A DNA stretch of 64,000 nt from Aminobacter niigataensis (lineage in GTDB: Bacteria > Pseudomonadota > Alphaproteobacteria > Rhizobiales > Rhizobiaceae). The position numbers and the translations under genes are program-made. Shown here in pieces: positions 27,498 to 35,788 of this stretch. Every line of letters begins with the position of its first letter. The first letter of the stretch is position 1. The DNA lies in the NCBI RefSeq assembly GCF_014200015.1, contig NZ_JACHOT010000004.1, positions 124,001 through 188,000 on the forward strand, given 5' to 3'. The notes under the pieces are model-generated. The model made no database searches. It was not told where the DNA came from and saw only the letters and a program-made list of their open reading frames with translations.

Positions 27498-28640
27498 ATG
27501 CGCATCTCGATCCCGATCTCGGCCTTCGTTGCGGCAATCGTCGGCTTCGGCGGCACGCTGGCGATCATCATCGCCGCCGCCGACGCCGTCGGCGCGACGC
27601 AGGTGCAGACGGCGAGTTGGGTGACCGCCATCTGCCTTGCCATGGCGCTGGAGACCGCATGGCTGTCGTGGCGGACGAAGATGCCTGTCATCACCGCCTG
27701 GTCGACGCCGGGCGCGGCACTGATCGCGGCGAGCAGCGGCTTCACCATCGGCGAGGCGGTCGGTGCCTTTCTCGTCACCGGCGTGCTTCTGGTGCTGACC
27801 GGACTGATCAAGCCGCTGACGCAGTTGATCTCGCGCATCCCGGCCTCAGTTGCTTCTGCCATGCTGGCCGGCATCGTCGTGACCTTCGCCATCAATGCGG
27901 CAAAGACCGTGCCGTCCGACCCATGGCTGATCCTGCCGCTGATTGCCGCGTTTTTCCTGATCCGGCTCTACAATCCGGCGCTGTCGGTTCTGGTCGTGCT
28001 GGTCGGCGGCGGGTTGGCGGCGTTCCTCACCGGCCGCGTCGGCGGCCTGCCGGCACCGGAACTGTCGACACTGACGCTGATCGCGCCCGAGTTCACCGCC
28101 ACCGCCATCATCGGCCTGGCCGTGCCGCTCTACCTCGTCACCATGGCTTCGCAGAACCTTTCCGGCCTCGCCGTGCTGCGCGCCGCCGGCTACCACCCCG
28201 AGCCCGGCCCGCTGATCGGGGTAACCGGGCTGTTCTCGGTGCTGTCTGCGCCGTTCGGCGCCTCGACCACCAATCTCGCGGCAATCTCGGCGGCGATATG
28301 CACCGGCCCGGACGTGCATCCCGACATGAAGGAGCGCTGGAAGACGGGACCGTACTATGCGCTGGCCTATGTCGTCTTCGCCGCCTTCGGCGCCTCGCTG
28401 GTGGCGATCTTCGCGGTGCTGCCGCCGAGCCTGATCGTGCTGGTGGCGGGGCTGGCGCTGATGGCCTCGCTGGCCAATGCGCTGGCGATCGCGCTCAAGG
28501 ACGAGCACCATCGCATGGCCGCGACGACGGCTTTCGTCGTCACAGCCTCGGGGCTGACGCTGCTCGGTGTCGGCTCGGCTTTCTGGGGACTGGTTGCCGG
28601 ATTGGTCGTTCTGGTGCTGGAAAACTTGAAAAAGGGCTAG
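27498..28640 (+). CDS. BenE family benzoate/proton symporter-like transporter
   Basis: The 380-residue integral membrane protein has about 12 hydrophobic segments and matches the BenE family. Marks include the conserved TKMPVITAWSTPGAALIA near residue 60, PLYLVTMASQNLSGLAVLRA near 210 and APFGASTTNLAAISAAICTG near 250. BenE proteins import benzoate with protons in aromatic degradation clusters, but no benzoate genes occur here. Many BenE relatives are orphans that may carry purines or other aromatics. The linked gene is the alpha/beta hydrolase 4 bp upstream. Confidence 0.87.
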   Translation: MRISIPISAFVAAIVGFGGTLAIIIAAADAVGATQVQTASWVTAICLAMALETAWLSWRTKMPVITAWSTPGAALIAASSGFTIGEAVGAFLVTGVLLVLTGLIKPLTQLISRIPASVASAMLAGIVVTFAINAAKTVPSDPWLILPLIAAFFLIRLYNPALSVLVVLVGGGLAAFLTGRVGGLPAPELSTLTLIAPEFTATAIIGLAVPLYLVTMASQNLSGLAVLRAAGYHPEPGPLIGVTGLFSVLSAPFGASTTNLAAISAAICTGPDVHPDMKERWKTGPYYALAYVVFAAFGASLVAIFAVLPPSLIVLVAGLALMASLANALAIALKDEHHRMAATTAFVVTASGLTLLGVGSAFWGLVAGLVVLVLENLKKG

Positions 28641-28757
28641 GATTCGCAAGGCCTTGTCCGGTTTTGCCCGGCACCGTCTTGAATCGCCATTTTTGTCTTC
28701 CCATCTCGATTCCAAGCAGCCGACCTGGCTGCCACCGATAGAAGGAACGGGAGACAG

Positions 28758-29198
28758 ATGAACACGACTGCACTGATCCGTCCGGCCTGGACGCCGGCGA
28801 CCATCGCATTGATGGTGATCGGCTTCATGGTGTTCTGGCCGCTCGGCCTCGCCATGCTTGCCTACATCATCTGGGGCGACCGGCTTGACGGTTTCAAGCG
28901 CGACGTAAACCGTGCGACCGACGGCGTCTTCGCCGGCTGCCGCCGGGCTTCCTACCGGGCCAGCGCCCAGACCGGCAACGTCGCCTTCGACGACTGGCGC
29001 GAGAAGGAACTCGAGCGCCTCAACGAAGAGCGCCGCAAGCTGGACGAGATGCGCGACGAGTTCGACACCTATGCCCGCGAACTGCGCCGGGCCAAGGACC
29101 AGGACGACTTCGACCGCTTCATGGCCAAGCGCAACAAGCCGACGGCACCCACGGTCACGCCCAAGAAGGGCGGCAAGTCAGGCCTGCTTGACGACTGA
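28758..29198 (+). CDS. DUF2852 domain membrane-anchored protein
   Basis: The 146-residue protein belongs to the alphaproteobacterial DUF2852 family. One hydrophobic segment (about residues 12-40, TIALMVIGFMVFWPLGLAML) is followed by the family's IIWGDRLDGFKRDV and a charged, probably coiled-coil stretch (FDDWREKELERLNEERRKLD) that ends with TYARELRRAKDQDDFDRFMA. The C-terminal 20 residues are Lys/Pro/Thr rich. Function is unknown for the family; membrane anchoring with a cytoplasmic helix is inferred. The SD is GGAACGGGAG. A good terminator follows 25 bp after the stop. Confidence 0.87.
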   Translation: MNTTALIRPAWTPATIALMVIGFMVFWPLGLAMLAYIIWGDRLDGFKRDVNRATDGVFAGCRRASYRASAQTGNVAFDDWREKELERLNEERRKLDEMRDEFDTYARELRRAKDQDDFDRFMAKRNKPTAPTVTPKKGGKSGLLDD

Positions 29199-29223
29199 GG
29201 CCGCACCCACGCGATGAACGCCA

Positions 29224-29256
29224 ACGGCGCCGTGCATGCGGCGCCGTTTTCTTTTG
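29224..29256 (+). terminator. Rho-independent terminator after the DUF2852 gene
   Basis: A 9-bp stem ACGGCGCCG/CGGCGCCGT (29224-29232 with 29239-29247), a 6-nt loop and the run TTTCTTTTG. Confidence 0.85.
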
Positions 29257-29290
29257 CTCCGATTTCCCTCGAATCATCTAGTCTCGCCCC

Positions 29291-30049
29291 ATGTCCTTTG
29301 GCTTCTTCCGCAAGCTGACAAAGCCAGCGCCTGCTCCCGTCCAGGAGCGGGATCACGTCGTCGCGGGCCGCACGCTGCCGCTCAGGATCGTCGAGAACGA
29401 CCGGGCGCGGCGGCTGACGCTGCGCATCGACGCCGGCGGCCGCGGCCTGCGCATCACCGTGCCGCCCGGCCTGCGCCAGGGCGAGGTCGACCGGTTTCTC
29501 GACCGCCACCAGGGCTGGTTGGAACAGCGCCTCGCCAAGGTGCCTGACAGGCCGCAGGTGCGCCCGGGCATCAAGATCCCGATCCGCGGCACCCCGCATC
29601 TGATCGTCCATGAAGGCGGAACGCGCGGAACGGTGCGCCAGTCGCAGGACGAAAGCGGACCGACGCTTGTCGTTCATGGCGACCGCACGCATCTGGCGCG
29701 ACGCGTCGCAGACTTCCTCAAGCGCGAAGCCAAGCGCGACATCGAGGCGATGGTGGCAAAGCACTGCGAGGCCGCCGGCCGCCGCGCCAAGGCGATCCGC
29801 TTCCGCGACACGTCGAGCCGCTGGGGCTCGTGCACCTCGGACGGAACCCTGTCGTTCTCATGGCGGATCATGATGGCGCCGGCGCCGGTGATCAACTACC
29901 TCGTCGCCCACGAAGTGGCGCATCTCAGGGAAATGAACCACGGCCCGAAATTCTGGAAGCTGTGCGAGGAGCTTTGCCCCGACACCGAGCGCTGCAAAGC
30001 CTGGCTCAAGCGCAATGGCGGAGCGCTGCAGGCGATACAGTTCGAATGA
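29291..30049 (+). CDS. YgjP-like (SprT-related) zinc metallopeptidase
   Basis: The 252-residue protein belongs to the YgjP/DUF45 M48-related metallopeptidases. The zinc motif is HEVAH in VAHEVAHLREMNHGPKFW near residue 202, with the third ligand His in NHGPKFW. The preceding RDTSSRWGSCTSDGTLSFSW signature is diagnostic. The N-terminal half is a Lys/Arg-rich beta domain (residues 20-140). The family is widespread and poorly studied; some members sit beside restriction systems, but none is adjacent here. There is no signal peptide, so it is cytoplasmic. The stop is followed at once by the 141-bp palindromic repeat. Confidence 0.87.
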   Translation: MSFGFFRKLTKPAPAPVQERDHVVAGRTLPLRIVENDRARRLTLRIDAGGRGLRITVPPGLRQGEVDRFLDRHQGWLEQRLAKVPDRPQVRPGIKIPIRGTPHLIVHEGGTRGTVRQSQDESGPTLVVHGDRTHLARRVADFLKREAKRDIEAMVAKHCEAAGRRAKAIRFRDTSSRWGSCTSDGTLSFSWRIMMAPAPVINYLVAHEVAHLREMNHGPKFWKLCEELCPDTERCKAWLKRNGGALQAIQFE

Positions 30050-30053
30050 GCGG

Positions 30054-30194
30054 CTTACCCTCCCCCTTGTGGGGAGGGTCGACGCGAAGCGGCGGGGTGG
30101 GGGTCAAAGGACGACTTGCTTATAACCGGCCGTACGCCTCACTACCCCCACCCCGGACCTGCGGTCCGACCCTCCCCACAAGGGGGAGGGTAAG
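30054..30194. repeat. 141-bp palindromic intergenic repeat upstream of trpF
   Basis: The ends are perfect 27-bp inverted repeats (30054-30080 and 30168-30194, core CCCTCCCCCTTGTGGGGAGG). A second perfect 12-bp pair CGGGGTGGGGGT/ACCCCCACCCCG lies inside (30093-30104 and 30144-30155), leaving a 39-bp AT-richer centre. It would fold into a very stable cruciform or RNA hairpin. It begins 4 bp after the YgjP-like stop and ends 51 bp before the trpF start, so it probably also separates the two transcripts. Confidence 0.9.
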
Positions 30195-30245
30195 GCATTC
30201 GCTCTTTTCCTCGACTTCGCCGCCTTTTCGTGCCACTCCCCAGCC

Positions 30246-30905
30246 ATGGCTTTCGACATCAAAATCTGCGGCCTCAAGACCGATGAGGCGCTGGCAACTG
30301 CGCTCGACAATGGCGCGAGCCATGTCGGCTTCATCTTCTTCGCCAAGAGCCCGCGCAACGTGTCGCCCGAAGACGCCGGACGGCTGCGCGAGGCAGCGCG
30401 CGGCAGGGCCAAGGCGGTCGCCGTGACCGTCGATGCCGACGATGCCTTCCTCGACGAGATCGTCGCCGCCATGGCGCCCGACATGATCCAGCTGCACGGC
30501 AAGGAAAGCCCGGCGCGGGTGGCCGAGGTCAAGGCGCGCTACGGCCTGCCCGTGATGAAGGCTTTCTCCATTCGCGAGGCAGCCGATTTCGAGGCGATCG
30601 CACCTTATGCCGGTGTCGCCGACCGCCTGCTTTTCGACGCCAAGCCGCCCGCCGGCTCCGAATTGCCCGGCGGCAACGGCGTCTCGTTCGACTGGCGGCT
30701 GCTCGCGGGCCTTGACGCCTCCGTCGATTACATGCTTTCGGGTGGGCTGAACGCCGTCAACATCGGCGACGCCATCAAGCTCGCAAACCCGCCCGGCATC
30801 GACATTTCCTCGGGCGTGGAAAGCGCACCGGGCGTCAAGGATGCGGCGCTTATCGAGAATTTCTTCAGGGCCGTCAGGGCAGCTAGCGACCGCAGCGCCG
30901 CCTGA
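30246..30905 (+). CDS. trpF: Phosphoribosylanthranilate isomerase
   Basis: TrpF converts N-(5'-phosphoribosyl)anthranilate to CdRP in tryptophan synthesis. The 219-residue TIM barrel starts [17 protein letters not shown], with the catalytic Cys in KICGLK, and has [13 protein letters not shown], the LHGKE motif near residue 80, and the phosphate-binding [15 protein letters not shown] near 160 with [14 protein letters not shown] near 185. No Shine-Dalgarno sequence is visible before the ATG (upstream reads CACTCCCCAGCC), which is odd for the first gene of the run. trpB follows after 29 bp. Confidence 0.97.
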   Translation: MAFDIKICGLKTDEALATALDNGASHVGFIFFAKSPRNVSPEDAGRLREAARGRAKAVAVTVDADDAFLDEIVAAMAPDMIQLHGKESPARVAEVKARYGLPVMKAFSIREAADFEAIAPYAGVADRLLFDAKPPAGSELPGGNGVSFDWRLLAGLDASVDYMLSGGLNAVNIGDAIKLANPPGIDISSGVESAPGVKDAALIENFFRAVRAASDRSAA

Positions 30906-30934
30906 TCGAGCCTCCAGCCGCAAGGAGATCGGCC

Positions 30935-32155
30935 GTGAACAAGCCGACTGAGCCCAATTCTTTCCGTACCGGACCCGACGAGCAGGGCATGTTCGGCATT
31001 TTCGGCGGACGGTTCGTTGCCGAAACGCTGATGCCGCTGATCCTCGAACTGCAGCGTCACTGGGACGAGGCCAAGAACGATCCGGCCTTCAAGGCGGAGC
31101 TGAACGACCTGTCGACCCATTATGCCGGGCGGCCCTCCAAGCTCTATTATGCAGAAGGCCTGACCCGGCATTTGGGCGGCGCGAAAATCTACTTCAAGCG
31201 CGAAGACCTCAACCACACCGGCTCGCACAAGATCAACAATTGCCTCGGCCAGATCCTGCTTGCCAAGCGCATGGGCAAGACCCGCATCATCGCCGAAACC
31301 GGCGCCGGCCAGCATGGCGTCGCATCGGCGACGGTCGCTGCACGCTTCGGCTTCCCGTGCTTCGTCTACATGGGCGCCACCGACGTCGAGCGGCAGAAGC
31401 CCAACGTCTTCCGGATGAAGCTGCTCGGCGCCGAGGTTCGACCCGTCAACGCCGGGCACGGCACGCTCAAGGACGCCATGAACGAGGCGCTGCGCGACTG
31501 GGTCACCAACGTGCACGACACCTATTACCTGATCGGCACGGCCGCCGGCCCGCACCCCTATCCCGAACTGGTCCGCGACTTCCAGTCGGTGATCGGCACC
31601 GAGGCGCGCGCCCAGATACTCGAGCAGGAGGGACGCCTGCCCGACGTGATCGTGGCCGCCGTCGGCGGCGGCTCGAATGCGATTGGCCTGTTCCACCCCT
31701 TCCTTGACGACCGCAGCGTCAAGATCGTCGGCATCGAAGCCGGCGGCCGCGGGCTCGACGGCATCGAGCACTGTGCCTCGATGAATGCCGGCAGCCCCGG
31801 CGTGCTGCACGGCAACCGCACCTATCTGTTGCAGAACGCCGACGGCCAGATCCTCGACGGTCATTCGATCTCGGCAGGCCTCGACTACCCCGGCGTCGGC
31901 CCCGAACATAGCTGGCTACGCGACACCGGCCGCGTCGAATACGTGCCGATCCTCGACGACGAGGCGCTGGACGCGTTCCAGCTCACCACCAAGGTGGAAG
32001 GCATCATCCCGGCGCTGGAATCGGCCCATGCCATCGCGCATGCCGTCAAGGTCGCGCCGACCATGGGCAAGGACAAGGTGATGATCGTCAACCTGTCAGG
32101 CCGCGGCGACAAGGACGTGCATACGGTCGCACAAATGCTGGGCATGGAGATCTGA
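30935..32155 (+). CDS. trpB: Tryptophan synthase beta subunit
   Basis: TrpB joins indole and serine to make tryptophan using PLP. The 406-residue protein has the usual length. The PLP lysine lies in [15 protein letters not shown] near residue 95, and the phosphate-binding [13 protein letters not shown] near residue 245. The [17 protein letters not shown] signature is intact. The start is a GTG at 30935 with a strong AAGGAGAT SD. trpA starts 2 bp after its stop. No trp leader peptide or attenuator is visible. Confidence 0.98.
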   Translation: MNKPTEPNSFRTGPDEQGMFGIFGGRFVAETLMPLILELQRHWDEAKNDPAFKAELNDLSTHYAGRPSKLYYAEGLTRHLGGAKIYFKREDLNHTGSHKINNCLGQILLAKRMGKTRIIAETGAGQHGVASATVAARFGFPCFVYMGATDVERQKPNVFRMKLLGAEVRPVNAGHGTLKDAMNEALRDWVTNVHDTYYLIGTAAGPHPYPELVRDFQSVIGTEARAQILEQEGRLPDVIVAAVGGGSNAIGLFHPFLDDRSVKIVGIEAGGRGLDGIEHCASMNAGSPGVLHGNRTYLLQNADGQILDGHSISAGLDYPGVGPEHSWLRDTGRVEYVPILDDEALDAFQLTTKVEGIIPALESAHAIAHAVKVAPTMGKDKVMIVNLSGRGDKDVHTVAQMLGMEI

Positions 32156-32157
32156 TC

Positions 32158-32997
32158 ATGACGACCCGCATCGACCGCCGCATGGCGAAGCTCAAGGCCG
32201 AAGGCTGTCCCGCACTCGTCACCTATTTCATGGGCGGCGACCCGGACTACGAGACGTCGCTGTCGATCATGAGGGCGCTGCCCAAGGCCGGCAGCGACAT
32301 CATCGAGCTTGGCATGCCGTTTTCCGACCCGATGGCCGACGGCCCGGCGATCCAGGCCGCCGGCCTGCGCGCGCTGAAGGCCGGCCAGACGCTGGGCAAG
32401 ACGCTTCAGATGGCGCGCGAGTTCCGCAAGGACGACAACGAAACGCCGATCGTCATGATGGGCTACTACAACCCGATCTACATCTACGGTGTCGACCGCT
32501 TTCTCGAGGATGCAATCGCCTCCGGCATCGACGGGCTGATCGTCGTCGACCTGCCGCCGGAGATGGATGCCGAACTGTGCATCCCCGCACTCAAGGCCGG
32601 CATCAACTTCATCCGCCTGGCGACCCCGACGACCGACGACAAGCGCCTGCCCAAGGTGCTCGAGAACACGTCCGGCTTCGTCTACTACGTGTCGATGACC
32701 GGCATCACCGGTTCGGCGCTGGCCGACACGAGCAAGGTGGCCGAAGCGGTGCAGCGCATCAAGGCCCATACCGACCTGCCGGTCTGCGTCGGCTTCGGCG
32801 TCAAGACCGCCGAGCAGGCGAAGACCATCGGCGCATCGGCCGACGGCGTGGTCGTCGGTACCGCGATCGTCAATGCGGTTGCCAATGTCATCGGGCCGAA
32901 GGGCGAGAAAACCGCCGATCCGGCCGAGGCTGTCGCGACGCTGGTCAACGGCTTGTCCCAGGGCATTCGTGCTGCACGCCTTGCTACCGCCCAATAA
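32158..32997 (+). CDS. trpA: Tryptophan synthase alpha subunit
   Basis: TrpA cleaves indole-3-glycerol phosphate and channels indole to TrpB. The 279-residue TIM barrel has the catalytic Glu and Asp in [19 protein letters not shown] (about residues 48-66), the SMTGITGS loop near 180 and [15 protein letters not shown] near 210. Length is slightly above E. coli TrpA (268) owing to a longer C-terminus. It directly follows trpB. Confidence 0.98.
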   Translation: MTTRIDRRMAKLKAEGCPALVTYFMGGDPDYETSLSIMRALPKAGSDIIELGMPFSDPMADGPAIQAAGLRALKAGQTLGKTLQMAREFRKDDNETPIVMMGYYNPIYIYGVDRFLEDAIASGIDGLIVVDLPPEMDAELCIPALKAGINFIRLATPTTDDKRLPKVLENTSGFVYYVSMTGITGSALADTSKVAEAVQRIKAHTDLPVCVGFGVKTAEQAKTIGASADGVVVGTAIVNAVANVIGPKGEKTADPAEAVATLVNGLSQGIRAARLATAQ

Positions 32998-33033
32998 ATA
33001 CCCCATGTCCCCGGGACGAAGAGGACCGCTGTC

Positions 33034-33957
33034 ATGAACTGGATTACCAACTACGTCCGCCCCAAGATCAACTCGATGCTGGGCCGCCGGGAAATACCCG
33101 ACAATCTCTGGATCAAGGATCCCGAGAGCGGCGAGATGGTGTTCCACAAGGACCTTGAAGAGAACCAGTATGTGATCCCGTCGTCGGGCCATCACATGAA
33201 GATCTCGGCCAAGGAACGGCTGCGCTTCTTCTTCGACGACGGCCGATACGACCCGATCGACAATCCGAAAGTCGTCACCGACCCGCTGAAGTTCCGCGAC
33301 GAGAAACGCTATGTCGACCGCCTGAAGGATGCCAAGGCCAAGACCGGCATGGAAGACGCGATCCTGTCGGGATCCGGCAAGATCGAGGGCCTTCCCGTCG
33401 TCGTCACCGTGCAGGACTTCGCCTTCATGGGCGGTTCGCTCGGCATGGCGGCGGGCGACGCGATCATCCGCGCCTTCGAGGTCGCACTGGAGAAGAAGCG
33501 CCCGCTGATCCTGTTTGCCGCCTCGGGCGGCGCGCGCATGCAGGAAGGCATTTTGTCCTTGATGCAGCTCCCCAGGACGACGGTGGCGGTCGACCGGCTC
33601 AAGGAAGCTGGCCTGCCCTATATCGTGGTGCTGACCAACCCGACGACCGGCGGCGTGACCGCGTCCTATGCGATGCTGGGCGACGTTCACATTGCAGAAC
33701 CCGGTGCGCTGATCGGCTTCGCCGGCCCGCGCGTCATCGAGCAGACGATCCGCGAGAAGCTGCCCGAAGGCTTCCAGCGCTCGGAATACCTGATGGACCA
33801 CGGCATGGTCGACATGGTGGTGTCGCGGCTTGAGCTCAAGTCGACGATCGCCAGCCTGCTCAAGATCCTGACCAAGGCGCCGGTCGCGGCCAAGGCCACC
33901 GAGGCCGAGATCCTGCCGCCTGTCGTGCCGGTTCCGGAACGACGCCCGCAGGCCTGA
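33034..33957 (+). CDS. accD: Acetyl-CoA carboxylase carboxyltransferase beta subunit lacking the zinc ribbon cysteines
   Basis: AccD forms the carboxyltransferase of acetyl-CoA carboxylase with AccA, making malonyl-CoA for fatty acid synthesis. The 307-residue protein has the crotonase-like core: [20 protein letters not shown] near residue 130, [16 protein letters not shown] near 168, [18 protein letters not shown] near 200 and [16 protein letters not shown] near 230. E. coli AccD has a four-Cys zinc ribbon at its N-terminus. Here the equivalent positions are Asp29, Ser32, Ile48 and Ser51, and the whole protein contains no cysteine. The flanking residues ([21 protein letters not shown]) still align, so the fold remains but metal binding is lost. 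It sits between trpA and folC. Confidence 0.96.
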   Translation: MNWITNYVRPKINSMLGRREIPDNLWIKDPESGEMVFHKDLEENQYVIPSSGHHMKISAKERLRFFFDDGRYDPIDNPKVVTDPLKFRDEKRYVDRLKDAKAKTGMEDAILSGSGKIEGLPVVVTVQDFAFMGGSLGMAAGDAIIRAFEVALEKKRPLILFAASGGARMQEGILSLMQLPRTTVAVDRLKEAGLPYIVVLTNPTTGGVTASYAMLGDVHIAEPGALIGFAGPRVIEQTIREKLPEGFQRSEYLMDHGMVDMVVSRLELKSTIASLLKILTKAPVAAKATEAEILPPVVPVPERRPQA

Positions 33958-33994
33958 CCACACAGACACGGCCCTTGGCCCCGGGGGATTTGCC

Positions 33995-35326
33995 ATGACC
34001 ACGCTCGAAGCCGATCTCGAAATCGAGCGCCTTTTGGCGCTGCATCCGAAGGGTTTCGACCTTTCGCTCGACCGTATCACGCGGCTGCTCGAACGCCTCG
34101 GCAATCCGCAGGACCACATGCCGCCGGTGATCCATATCGCCGGCACCAACGGCAAGGGCTCGACCGCCGCGTTTTCACGCGCGCTGCTCGAGGCCTCCGG
34201 CCGGCTGGTCCATGTCCACACCTCGCCGCATCTGGTGAACTGGCACGAGCGCTATCGCCTCGCCGCACCCGGCGGCGGCAAGCTTGTCGCCGACGACGTG
34301 CTGGCCGATGCGGTCCGGCGCGTCGGCGAAGCCAATCGCGGCGAGAAGATCACCGTCTTCGAGATCCTCACCGCCGTCACCTTCGTCCTGTTTTCCGAAC
34401 ATCCGGCCGACGTCTGCATCATTGAGGTAGGGCTCGGCGGGCGCTTCGACGCGACCAACGTCATCAAGCGGCCGGCGTGCTCGGTCATCATGCCGGTGTC
34501 TATGGATCACGAGGCCTATCTCGGCGACAAGGTCGAGCTGATCGCCGCCGAAAAGGCCGGCATCATCAAGCGCGGCTGCCCGGTCGTCATCGGCGCCCAG
34601 GAAACCGAAGCGGCACAGCAGGTGCTGATCGACACCGCCGAGCGGCTGAACTGCCCGCTCGAGGTCTACGGCCAGGACTTCGTCGCCTTCGAGGAAAACG
34701 GCCGCATGGTCTACCAGGACGAGAGCGGGCTGATGGACCTTTCGCCGCCACGGCTGCCGGGGCGCCACCAGTTTGCCAACGCCGCTGCGGCCATTGCCGC
34801 GGTCAAGGCAGCAGGCTTCCCCCTCACCGAACGTGCCATCGACAAGGCGATGACGTCGGTGGCGTGGCCGGGGCGGATGCAACGCATGCCACAGGGCGCG
34901 CTGACCGAGCTGGCTCCGAAAGGAGCTGAAGTCTGGATCGACGGCGGCCACAATCCCGGCGCCGGCACCGTGATCGCCGAAGCGCTTGCCGAGCAGGAAG
35001 AGAAGTCCCCGCGGCCGCTTTTCCTGATCTCCGGCATGATCAACACCAAGGACCAGGCCGGCTATTTCCGTCCGTTCCACGGCATGGCGCGCCATGTCTA
35101 CACCGTGCCGGTGACGATGAGCGAAAGCGGCGTGCCCAATGAGGAACTGGCGGTGCGTGCTACCGAAGCCGGGCTTTCGGCCGAACCGGTGAGCTCGGTC
35201 GCCAACGCGCTGATGCTGTTGCGCGATACCTGGAACGAGAACGAGCCGGCGCCACGCATCCTGATCGGCGGCTCGCTCTATCTCGTCGGCGAGGTGTTGG
35301 CCGCGAACGGCACGCCGCCGACCTGA
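33995..35326 (+). CDS. folC: Bifunctional folylpolyglutamate/dihydrofolate synthase
   Basis: FolC adds glutamate to dihydropteroate and tetrahydrofolate using ATP. The 443-residue Mur-ligase-like protein has the P-loop HIAGTNGKGSTAAFSRA near residue 50, the TSPHLVNWHERYR loop near 75, the metal-site EVGLGGRFDATNV near 148, AEKAGIIKRGCPVVIG near 185 and DGGHNPGAG near 315. Its start has CCGGGGGA upstream and lies 37 bp after accD. It ends at a bidirectional terminator. Confidence 0.97.
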   Translation: MTTLEADLEIERLLALHPKGFDLSLDRITRLLERLGNPQDHMPPVIHIAGTNGKGSTAAFSRALLEASGRLVHVHTSPHLVNWHERYRLAAPGGGKLVADDVLADAVRRVGEANRGEKITVFEILTAVTFVLFSEHPADVCIIEVGLGGRFDATNVIKRPACSVIMPVSMDHEAYLGDKVELIAAEKAGIIKRGCPVVIGAQETEAAQQVLIDTAERLNCPLEVYGQDFVAFEENGRMVYQDESGLMDLSPPRLPGRHQFANAAAAIAAVKAAGFPLTERAIDKAMTSVAWPGRMQRMPQGALTELAPKGAEVWIDGGHNPGAGTVIAEALAEQEEKSPRPLFLISGMINTKDQAGYFRPFHGMARHVYTVPVTMSESGVPNEELAVRATEAGLSAEPVSSVANALMLLRDTWNENEPAPRILIGGSLYLVGEVLAANGTPPT

Positions 35327-35342
35327 GCCATCGACTGACCAA

Positions 35343-35375
35343 CAAAAAAAGCCCGGCAGTGCCGGGCTTTTTTGT
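35343..35375. terminator. Bidirectional terminator between folC and trxA
   Basis: The stem GCCCGGC/GCCGGGC (35351-35357 with 35361-35367) is flanked by seven A residues on the left and six T residues on the right. It therefore terminates folC on the plus strand and trxA on the minus strand. Confidence 0.93.
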
Positions 35376-35392
35376 ATCCAGACTGGCTCGGC

Positions 35393-35713
35393 TCAGACGT
35401 TGCCGGCGATCCAGTGCGAAAGGGCGGTCTTGGGGGCGGCGCCAACCTTGATGTCGGCCACTTCGCCATCCTTGAAGATCATCAGCGTCGGGATCGAGCG
35501 CACGCCGAACTGGGCGGCGATCTCGGGATTCTCGTCGATGTTGACCTTGGTGATCTTCACCTTGCCGGCGAGCTCGTTGGAAATCTCTTCCAGCGACGGA
35601 CCGATCATCTTGCAGGGACCGCACCATTCGGCCCAGAAATCGACCACGACGGGCTCCTTGGCCTCGAGCACGCCGGTCTTGAAATTGCTGTTGTCGATCT
35701 TGACGGTGGCCAT
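35393..35713 (-). CDS. trxA: Thioredoxin
   Basis: The 106-residue thioredoxin reduces protein disulfides in the cytoplasm. The active site WCGPC lies in [20 protein letters not shown] near residue 30, and the conserved cis-Pro is in [14 protein letters not shown] near 75. The ATG at 35713 has a GAGGA SD and gives the standard length; the frame is open 21 codons upstream. It is the 3'-most gene of the minus-strand block after addA, 75 bp away. Confidence 0.98.
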   Translation of the reverse strand: MATVKIDNSNFKTGVLEAKEPVVVDFWAEWCGPCKMIGPSLEEISNELAGKVKITKVNIDENPEIAAQFGVRSIPTLMIFKDGEVADIKVGAAPKTALSHWIAGNV

Positions 35714-35788
35714 GATGCCGATCCTCTTGCGGTTAGCTGTCGCGCCATATGTGGTAGTGCGCGGACCCTTGGTCAAGCACCCGTTGTG

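Noticed and set aside
30906-30934. trp leader peptide or attenuator
   Set aside because: No Trp-codon run or alternating hairpins precede trpF or trpB; the 27-bp repeats upstream belong to a dispersed repeat type.
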